A stretch of DNA of 64,000 bases from Owenia fusiformis. Its lineage: Eukaryota > Annelida > Polychaeta > Sabellida > Oweniidae. The stretch is taken from positions 26,233,936 through 26,297,935 of the forward strand of contig CAIIXF020000006.1 of assembly GCA_903813345.2 (NCBI GenBank). Reading direction: 5' to 3'. Shown here in pieces: positions 55,807 to 64,000 of this stretch (its first letter is position 1; every line of letters starts with the position of its first letter). A model generated the notes under the pieces. It worked only from the letters and a program-made list of their open reading frames with translations. It was not told where the DNA came from and did not search any database. Made by a program: the position numbers and the translations under genes.

Positions 55807-57845
55807 GGGGAGCTGCAATCCATATACGAGCCATACATCAAGATAGGAATGCATAAGGAGCTTTTAATAGTTAACATGGTTTAGTGCACACACATTTACT
55901 TGAATGACAAAGAAGCATTTAATAGTTATGTGAACACAGTACATATGTAGTGGACAAACATTTCCTTAAATGTTCAGTTAATATAGCGGAATCATTCTGT
56001 GGCTTGAAATTAACAGTTACTGACCAGTTGCCAGTGTCAATCATTTTAACTAGATGGATTTAAACTTGAAAGAATGGTTGTTTATTGGGCAGTGGACTGA
56101 ATGCCAATATCATAAATATAACCACACATGATTTCAACCTACTGGTGGACCCAGGGCAAGGGATATCCTAAATTGAACTAAATCAACAAAGAATGGAACA
56201 GATCCTAACAATATTGAACATTTAAGTTATAGAAATAATGGAATTCTGAGTATATAGCCATGTTAGTATTATCCATGCAGCGTTTCTTTATCTTTTAATA
56301 TGTACCAATCATATAATACTGCTACATTCCGATATCTGCAGTGCAACATCCCATGAAAACAAACGAGGATTTTATCCAATGATTCCCCGCAATATTTGTC
56401 TGGGGGTGGGAGGTCTTGACTTGTTTATACAATTTTTTAAAGTTTTTCAGAAATCTAAAAGCAGGTATTCTCAATCTAGACTATAGGTCTATTTGTAAGG
56501 TATATATTAAGTAGTCTATTTGTAAGTAAGGGCATAAATGAGGACAGAAAGGTGATTCAAATCTGTTCCCTTTAAAATGTAGTCCTTAGAAATAAAAAGT
56601 GCAATATCATGTAATAAATGTGTATATATGTTGCAGGTAAGAGCATGTATAAAATGTACTGATTTACTCTGTCAATAAATAAATTAAGTATTTTTATTCA
56701 CCTGTTTGGTAATTAAGTCACTTGTTAGGAATTAACGTTTCTCCAAAACCGCTAGAGGTATCAACTTCAAATGTTCAAGGATAATTTTTGGGTACATACA
56801 GATGTTCCAGATAAAATACCTATTTCCTGTCAGCCATTTTGAAGTCAAATGCTAAAACCTGTGTCCGCAAACTTATAAAAAAATGGCATCACATTTACTT
56901 TTAACATCTTCTCACTTCATTCTAACCATTTGAGAGATCAATTTTAAATTTTCAGGGATGATTCTTTGTATGAAAACCTTGAACTAATTAGTATTTGACA
57001 TTCTGGACAAATGTTGAGATGGCCATTTTCGAATTTTCATCCTAAAATTTCGTCTCAACTGATTAGTGTTGGGCATTCAGGATGAAAAGTCTATTTAGGG
57101 TCACCGATTGGTGGGGACATGTTGTTCAAATTTGGGTCCTATCTATGAATTCTGGGAAATTTCCTCATCGTGATAATATTCCAAGCCCTGATAATATCCT
57201 GAGCTGCTCAAGCTTACAGTATAACGAGGCCATAGGGCTCGATACTCCTCATTGTATTTGATTTTTTTCTAATTTTGTAGACTGAATCACTGTACATATC
57301 AACATGGTTGTAAATATTAAGTCAATTCAAAGAATAAAAACAGGTCAACAAAATTCAATTTCTTGTTTTGTGCTTATTTTATTAAAAGCTATAAAAATAT
57401 TTTATGCATGAAACAATATTAATGTAACTGATATGACACGATGCAAATATATTTTATATGCTGATTAAATGCCATATTTTTCATCACAATTTCAGTTCAA
57501 ATATCACAATTTGTAAAAGTTTATCACAATTTTGAAACTCATCACAATTGATATATAAAATTTCAATATAAAATTGGCAAAAAGGTAACTTGTGAATATT
57601 ATTACACAATCATATGGCAAATCCAGGTGTCCACATAAAAATGCAAATTACGCATGAAGTTGGATTATACAAACTGTCAGGATACTCTTGTATAAACATA
57701 CAAACTATACTTCTATTTACTGTATATTCATAAAATATATATCCTAATTCCCCTACTCTATCTTGTATATAGACACTGATAAAGTCTTGCTTGACAAACT
57801 CTTACATAAGCAGTGAATGACACTAATAACTATTGTGAAAAACAA
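55807..57845. other. syntaxin 3' UTR and convergent intergenic region
   Basis: No gene. AATAAATAAA at 56,674-56,683 is a likely syntaxin polyadenylation signal, and another AATAAA is at 57,333-57,338. On the minus strand TTTATT at 57,378-57,383 (AATAAA) is a candidate signal for the TEPP-like gene, so the two transcripts converge here. Confidence 0.55.
56674..56683 (+). terminator. probable syntaxin polyadenylation signal
   Basis: Overlapping AATAAATAAA about 870 bp after the TAG of the syntaxin gene, in AT-rich sequence. An earlier AATAAA near 56,590 is an alternative. Confidence 0.45.
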
Positions 57846-58979
57846 TCACTTCTTCAACCCAGTATCTATGTCTTTCAGAGTTCTCATTATTTGATGCTTG
57901 TCTGTTATTGCTGGCGGGTGTTGCTTTGGTAAACTTTTCCTTCTTCGTATATCCTCAATCACCTCATCATATTTAGGGTTATTAGCGTCATAATGCAAGC
58001 TCCATAATAAAGAGCGAGTTTTCACTGGAGTCCTACGCCCAAATATGTCCAGCCTTGTGTTTGAGTAGTCTTTTGGTGGAGGTATTGTGATGTCTGGTGG
58101 TGGCGTGAATGATGTGTCATATTTTTTGTAGTTGGTTGGGGGAAGAATGTTACCTGAAAATAGAGATATAGATAATTTAATCAATTGTTGCCTTGTTTAA
58201 GGCTAATTTAATTAAAATCTATGAAGCTGGAATTCAATTTTTGAATGGCTGTGAATTTATCCCTAAGATTTAGAGTCATTCAGGAATATCTGACCATAAA
58301 TAGATTATTGCATTCTGGAGTCCAAAGTCTAAAATACGCTTATGAAAGTTGTTTGCATGTGGGACAAGATAAATCATAATTGGATTTACATTTCTCTCTT
58401 AACATCATTTTGGATGTTGAATTTACCTGTTTGATCCATTGGTGGATTCCTTGATTCACTCCGGAGTCTAAGTCTTTTGAATTCAGTTACATCACAATTG
58501 GTTCTTTTGATTGCAAGCTTTCGAGAGCGTTCATCTGCGATAAGAGATGGCGTCTCAGTGAGAAACTTTCCAAAAGTATATTTGCCAACTTTTGAAGGTG
58601 CTGGAATGTTTATGGGGTACATTGAGCCAATCATTTCAGAAATGTTCTGACCATCCGTGTTTGTTTTAAAGCCATAATGTTTTCTGAAGTTTCTCCAAAC
58701 GTTACTGTTATATTGTGGGTCAGGTCTGTTTGGAAACGGAGGTTTATGTTTTCCAGCTTCTAACCAAAGTCTATATTCCAAAGCAGAGTTTCCATGTGTC
58801 GTTTCTTCCCTATCATTTCTGAGTAAATGGCTGCATTCAATATTCACCATCGTTTTGGGAAGATGTTTTTTGACAAGTTTTTGTGCTGGCCTAGTGTGAA
58901 AGCCAGACAAGTTTGGGTCATCCTCCTTCATCAGAGTCTCCCTCTCCTTGATTGTGGGCATGATTACTTCTGTTGTCAT
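57846..58979 (-). CDS. TEPP/SPMIP-like probable cilium or sperm protein (2 coding exons, 286 aa)
   Basis: Minus-strand exons 58,979-58,427 and 58,153-57,846, joined in phase 1 by a GTAAAT donor and TTTTCAG acceptor, close to 286 codons plus TGA. The protein is hydrophilic with no signal peptide or membrane segment. It has Pro/Arg/Lys-rich stretches such as HTRPAQKLVKKHLPK, PPFPNRPDPQYNSNVWRNFR and RTPVKTRSLLWSLHYD. The style (scattered Pro, Tyr and basic residues, no enzyme motif) fits axonemal microtubule inner proteins, and I suspect the testis/prostate/placenta-expressed (TEPP) family, but without a search this is tentative. An AATTTCAG acceptor just before the ATG implies a 5' UTR intron. 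It diverges from the coiled-coil gene at 60,046, about 1 kb away. Confidence 0.8.
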
Positions 58980-60045
58980 ACTTCAAATACTGAAATTAGG
59001 GGTATAAAAGATAGATATGAGTTGTAATATAGTTTTACAAATTTTAAAAATCAATAGAACACAATATTTATTTATAATTAGGTTTCAAAAATTACAAACA
59101 GAAAAGGTGATTCTGACTGGACCTTTTTACTTTTCTAAAGTTTTTAATTTTATTCCATTTTTATAAACTCACTCTACTTTTAATGTCAAGACTAAATGTG
59201 GTAGGCCGTTGTGATGAAAGCCACATACATTAAAACACTTACCCTTTTAACTCGTTATTTGTTAGAGTATTAATCCATGTCTCAAATATGGTGCCAATTA
59301 TCAACTAGTTGTCAAAATCTTATCAGGTAGCCATTTTGAAGCACTTGCTCGTTGCTAAGCATTTATGAGATTCTCGCGAGTTTTGGCTGTTTCATATTGC
59401 AAACTCATCGGTCAATTAAACAATATTGAAGTTTAATATAATTTCTAATTTTGACTATTGATGAATTATTTTATTTTTTATCAGATCAAAACGGTATAAA
59501 ATAGTTTGATATGTAATAATAATTGGTCAAAAATATCAGTAACTGCATTGAAAATCTCATAATAGTTTATATTTTATGGGTAAGTTTGTACATTGGAACA
59601 GCCAATTAGGTTGCTAGTCATCACAAAAATGTTTTGAAGAGCAAACCTTGTAAATTGGCTTATGTTCAAATATAACAATTCTATTGATTGACAACTCTAT
59701 TCGGCAGTGTGAGCTACTGTCTCGAAGACATATCAGCATAGTAGAGCGAAATGAAACAGGTTTTAATCATTTAATACAGGTAAGGGTGATAATAATTGAA
59801 ATGTCATGAAAAATACTTTCTGCATCCTAAACCTTTTTAGCTAGATATTGGGCTTAGGTGTACTAAACACTGAGACATCAATTATTGATACAGAAATTAT
59901 ATTTGTTAATACTTGAATGTCTGCTTGCTATGGCCATGTTCCTTAGAAGGTGACAGTCCAACGTTGTTAGCCATGTGCACTAATGGCATTTGCATGGGGA
60001 CTTTATTTTATTTAAATAATTTTACGATTTCAGACAGCCAACATC
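58980..60045. promoter_or_regulatory. shared divergent promoter region
   Basis: The region lies between two start codons facing apart. It holds TCTCGCGAG at 59,372-59,380 (close to the TCTCGCGAGA core-promoter motif bound by BANP) and GTTGCTAAGC at 59,351-59,360, a partial RFX X-box. A probable 5' UTR exon of the plus gene ends ATACAG|GTAAGG at 59,779, and the coding exon follows a GATTTCAG acceptor at about 60,033. The minus gene has its own 5' UTR acceptor near 58,991. Confidence 0.55.
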
Positions 60046-63000
60046 ATGAGTGACGAAGAAATGACACCACGCTCCAAAGAGATGGGACTTTTAAAATCTA
60101 TCCTTGATAGTAAATCTCAAAGTACAATATCTCAATCATCACTATCCAGTTCCGATTCTGTGACCCAAATATCAAGCAGTGTCTCAACGACTGATGAAAA
60201 CTCCAAATCATCAAACAGGAGTAATAGTCCTCTTACATCTTCCAATTCATCAATGGAGTCAAAAGATAAAAAATCAAGTGACATAAGTTCAGATTTTGAT
60301 TCAGACTCTAGCCATGACTCTAAATCTTACAGTAGTGACTCTTCTGATACTGTCGTTTTAGAAGATAGTGCCAAATCAAAAAGATCAAATAGAAGAAAAC
60401 ATTCTCGCAGTGAGACAGACTCTAAAAGTTCAAGTGATTTAGAGGTTGAATCTAACAATAATTCTAAAACTGTTGATGATAATGATCGCTACCTCACACA
60501 AAGAAATCGTAAATTTTACAGCATTGAGGAAACTGAAGCAAGGTCATATGAAGACCGTAAACAATACGACAACCAAAGGGATAGACCTAAATCAGCCACA
60601 GTCCTTCATATTGAAAATCACGAGGAACATTATGATAAATTTAAAAATAATCGTGAAAGGAGGTCTCAACGTCCCATGAGTGCAAGCTCCCGACTATCAT
60701 CAACTGAAACATTCGACTCACCTCAGAGAAGACCTAGGCGTAAATTACGTTCATATAAACCACATAAGGAAGCCATAATATATAATGCCTGGGAAGAGTC
60801 CGTTAATGATAAACTGTGCCAAAAATATGGAGAATTAAAAGATCTCTTGTTGCATAGTCTAGACATTATGCAGTCAATTCCTAATAAAAATGAGCTTTTA
60901 TATGATCAAAAATATAAAGCTGCGAAAAAAATCATAAAGAAAACTTTATATGTGCCAAACACAGTAAGCATGAGCCCAAGAGATGTTCCAAGTTATTTCC
61001 GCAAAAGTGCTAAAGGCCGCTCAAATGATTCCACGCGGAATTCCAATTCAATATATAGAAATGACTCGGAAAGTCCACGTAGTGATGCAAGCTACAGCAG
61101 TAACTATGACAACGATAGTGTTGTCTCCAGCAATTCCTATTATTCAAGAGGTATGTATAAATTGAAATGAGTTGTCATAGAGATTCATATCCATCATTTT
61201 AATGATGTTGTACTATCCATTATACAAACAATATTTGTATAGATTAAGAACAATTGAATAATTAATATTGATGTTGTGTTTTTATCACTGAGATTAATTT
61301 CTAAATCAATCAAAATAGGCAGATACTATCATCATTTCAACTTCATACTATTGAAATGTAAATTGATTTCACAGAAACATTTGCATGTTATTTTTCTCCA
61401 ATATATATTATTTATTATTTTATTTCCAGTATCTGCCTCCACGGATACGTCTACCCTTAGAGGATCCAAGCGCGTCACATTTGCTGATGATGGTGGAAGT
61501 CTTTGCAGTTTTGACCAATCAGTGACTAGTGACAGTGAAAACCAAATCCGTGGTATTCTAAAACATAAAAATAAATCTAATCGAAGACAAGTACCTCATC
61601 GTGAAATGGGATATTTCACACCTCCTATGCAGGAGAGTTCACATAGGAGCCGTCGCAAACAATTAAGCATGGACGATTATTCCATGATAAGATCAGTGAG
61701 TGAGGAACACTTGAATCGTCCACGTGATAGGCAAATATCTCGTAGCGAATCCATTGGTAACTTGGACAATAGAGATAACTCTCCATCTATGGGGCCTTCT
61801 AATTTTGGGAGCTTGAACAGGAGAAGGAGTTCTAGTCCTAAGAGGAATAAAAGTCCTTCCAGGAGCGTTAGTCTGACCAGCTTGAATGGTAGTTTTGATG
61901 GCTCCGATCACCAACTCAAAAACACTGATAACCCTGCAGTCAAGAAATGGTTACGCGAGAAAAACAAGGAGCATAGAATGCAATTAAAACAGGAACGACT
62001 TCAGAAGATGAATGAACAAAAACGGGAAGAGGACCAGAGAAAAGTTAAAGATATTAAAACTTTAGAATCTCAAATTCAGTTTCATAAATGGATCACTAAT
62101 AAACAAAAGGAACTGAGAATTCAGAAACGACACGAAAGAATAAAACCAAAACCAGTTGAGATTGTTACACCACGTAAAAATACTTCCCCCTCTGGACTAC
62201 GCCCTGCTTCTTCATATAGTGGTTTCGCCCCCAAGGCTCCAAGGGCAAAAAAATCTGGTTTACCTAAGAGATCTTCAAGTATGAAAAAGAAACAACAAGA
62301 GGAAAAAGAAAAAGTTAAAGCTGCTGAAGAAACTTTGAAAAAGAAAATTTCTTATGAAATCTGGTTGAAACAAAAGCAAGAAGATGATGCAGAACGACGT
62401 AGATCGGCCCAAAAAATATTTGAAAAACTTTCAAAATCTGCAGATGATGATACGAAACGTGTTATTGCAGATGCAGCAAAGCGGAGATTTGAGAGGGTTG
62501 TCGATGGAAAGAAAACATTGGACTCTGGATTAAAAATGCCTGCTGATGATACAAGGCCCACATCTGCTCCACCATCCCAAAACACACGGGAGGGTAAATA
62601 CAAATGGGTAAATGAATCCTCAAAGAACCCAGAAAGGCCACGATCTGCCAGACCACAATCACCAAACAAAGCAGACAGAGTTTCCACATCAAGTCAAAAT
62701 CCATTCAAAAATCCTACACCACCAACAGAAAGCAAAAAATCAAATAGCCGCAGAAATAAAAACTCTGGAATGTATTATAAACCAAGAGACTTTAATAATT
62801 TTTTATTTGAAGAGGCATCGGGGGAACGTCCTGAACCCCAGGGGTGCGATGCCCCCAACAATTTGCCTGCCCATGATACAGAGAGTGAGACAAGCAGTAC
62901 TGTGGGTGAACCCAAAGCATCAGAGAAATCAAAACGCAAGAAATCAAAATCTGATTCAGGGATTGTTGATGACATTGATACAGACGCAAAACCTTTAGCT

Positions 63001-63048
63001 ATAAAACCTAAGAAAGACACCACTTTCTTAACAAGTATTGAAGCCTGA
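60046..63048 (+). CDS. CCDC181/MAP9-like basic coiled-coil protein (2 coding exons, 907 aa)
   Basis: Exons 60,046-61,150 and 61,430-63,048 join in phase 1 (GTATGT donor, ATTTCCAG acceptor) and close to 907 codons plus TGA. The first ~150 residues are very Ser/Asp/Lys-rich. RPMSAS, RPTSAPPS and RPRSARPQSP are repeated RPxSA-type motifs. From about residue 540 a charged helical region begins (KKWLREKNKEHRMQLKQERL), then FHKWITNKQKELRIQKRHE and, near 680, YEIWLKQKQEDDAERRRSA. Tryptophan-lysine spaced helices like these occur in CCDC181, MAP9 and CCDC34. CCDC181 is a microtubule-binding protein of sperm tail and cilia. The exact member is uncertain. No enzyme or membrane feature is seen. Frames in the intron and on the opposite strand are shadows. 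Confidence 0.85.
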
Positions 63049-63329
63049 TATCTTTGATAAATATCTGTTGAAACCTTGTGTGTTCCGTAATTAATTGTTT
63101 ATTTTATACTTGAGGAGGAAAATTTCATCAAAACCAACTAATGGAATTGTGTGTGAATTGTGAATTCATTTTATGAGAATGAGAGAGTGAGATTATATTT
63201 TCGTGTCTTGCAAAAGTGCTATTAAGTTTTATGGAAGTACGCATTATAAAAAGAGATTTATTTTATACTTTTTCAATTGATCTCAAACTGAATGTAAAAT
63301 CTAAGTCATTATGTGCAGTGTTATTATTT

Positions 63330-63343
63330 GTTGCCATGGCAAC
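63330..63343. promoter_or_regulatory. perfect RFX X-box palindrome
   Basis: GTTGCCATGGCAAC, a full palindromic match to the X-box bound by RFX factors, which control ciliary genes. It lies about 280 bp after the stop of the coiled-coil gene and just before its polyadenylation signals. It could serve a gene beyond the window, act as an enhancer, or be coincidental. Confidence 0.6.
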
Positions 63344-63347
63344 ATAA

Positions 63348-63360
63348 AATAAATAATAAA
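63348..63360 (+). terminator. polyadenylation signals of the coiled-coil gene
   Basis: Two AATAAA hexamers about 300 bp after the TGA, the first such signals in the 3' flank. They fit an ordinary short 3' UTR. Confidence 0.55.
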
Positions 63361-64000
63361 ATTGACATTTTAGCGTTGTGTGCTTAATTAAAGTAAATCA
63401 AATATAAATCCTGTATGATGAATGCTAAATAATCATAATCCCCATTGATATTTTCCCCTACAGGCAATAGAAAAATATCCTTCAGAAAAACATTGCCTCT
63501 AATCCGTTAGACCTTCTGAAAACATTATTAAATTCTATAGGAGATTTATATGGCTTGTGAACCCGATATAAAAGATTTACAAATTGATATAAGACATGAA
63601 TAATGGATCATGAACTATTCATCGGCAAGTTTTTGAACTTGTTGCTATGTTATAATGTTCGTACAAATATTGAGAATGTTTTATCAAAAATCAAAATAAT
63701 ATTCAATCTAATGCCACCCCATAACACAAACTAAACAAACATACATATCAATTGAATTAGTTTTTTACAGTTCCAAGTTGTGTATGTTGTTCAATGACTC
63801 TTCTTTGTATAACAATCACAAGTGTTATTTGAGAGTATAATGTTACATTGCTTTATAATACTTGTTAGTGCACTTTTCTATCAAAAACTTCTAAAAAGTG
63901 AACCCAATGTACTGTTTAAGAACCCATATTCTTACTTTTGAAAATGGATTCTACCAATACACTCCCACATGAATCTACTTGTTGAACTCGATCAACTTGA

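Larger units (their letters stand above)
63049..64000 (+). other. 3' UTR of the coiled-coil gene and right edge
   Basis: Non-coding AT-rich sequence. It includes a perfect RFX X-box palindrome at 63,330-63,343, followed closely by AATAAA hexamers at 63,348-63,353 and 63,355-63,360 that probably direct polyadenylation. Nothing else is recognised up to the window edge. Confidence 0.55.

Noticed and set aside
61276-61429. Upstream extension of the second exon frame of the coiled-coil gene as a separate 590-codon protein
   Set aside because: The sequence before 61,430 is an AT-rich intron ending in a good acceptor, and exon 1 joins in phase, so one 907-residue protein is more likely.

Overview
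The window is AT-rich metazoan nuclear DNA. Its genes are split by GT-AG introns, intergenic and intronic space is crowded with tandem arrays and small inverted-repeat transposons, and nothing looks bacterial or viral. The gene families (LITAF-like proteins, an endosomal syntaxin, an intronless type II membrane glycosyltransferase-like gene, two probable cilium/sperm proteins) and the style of the repeats suggest a marine invertebrate, either lophotrochozoan or invertebrate deuterostome. I cannot fix the phylum from sequence alone.

Layout. 1-10,150: no gene recognised; a degenerate minisatellite at the left edge and several inverted-repeat elements. 10,151-11,944 (minus): a complete three-exon LITAF-like gene with a Pro/Tyr/Gln-rich repeat N-terminus. 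16,552-26,552 (minus): a second LITAF-like locus with four coding exons giving a 216-residue protein. Downstream of its first last-exon lie three more, splice-phase-compatible copies of that exon (18,903-19,014; 18,361-18,472; 16,552-16,660), with no further upstream-half exon between them. This looks like an array of alternative 3' terminal exons. An intronless 497-codon glycosyltransferase-like gene (23,504-24,997, plus) is nested antisense in the intron between the first and second coding exons of this locus. 26,553-40,675: non-coding, holding a 57-bp minisatellite split by a transposon, a set of inverted promoter/first-exon-like modules (34.2-36.2 kb), and a MITE-like element with a perfect 9-bp target duplication.

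40,703-55,806 (plus): a ten-exon syntaxin of 295 residues, closest by eye to syntaxin-12/7 (endosomal Qa-SNARE). Its 7.4-kb first intron is mostly a Helitron/Helentron-like element array built on ~476-bp repeats, ending 12 nt before the exon 2 acceptor. Its sixth intron is mostly a 33-bp minisatellite. 57,846-58,979 (minus) and 60,046-63,048 (plus) are a divergent gene pair: a 286-residue TEPP/SPMIP-like protein and a 907-residue basic coiled-coil protein of the CCDC181/MAP9 type. Both are probably microtubule or axoneme associated.

Functional themes. LITAF-like proteins and the syntaxin both act on endosomes and lysosomes. The divergent pair fits cilium/sperm-tail biology. All exon structures were worked out by hand from splice sites and reading phase, and each complete gene given here closes to a whole number of codons. 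Family names rest on recognised motifs, not on searches.
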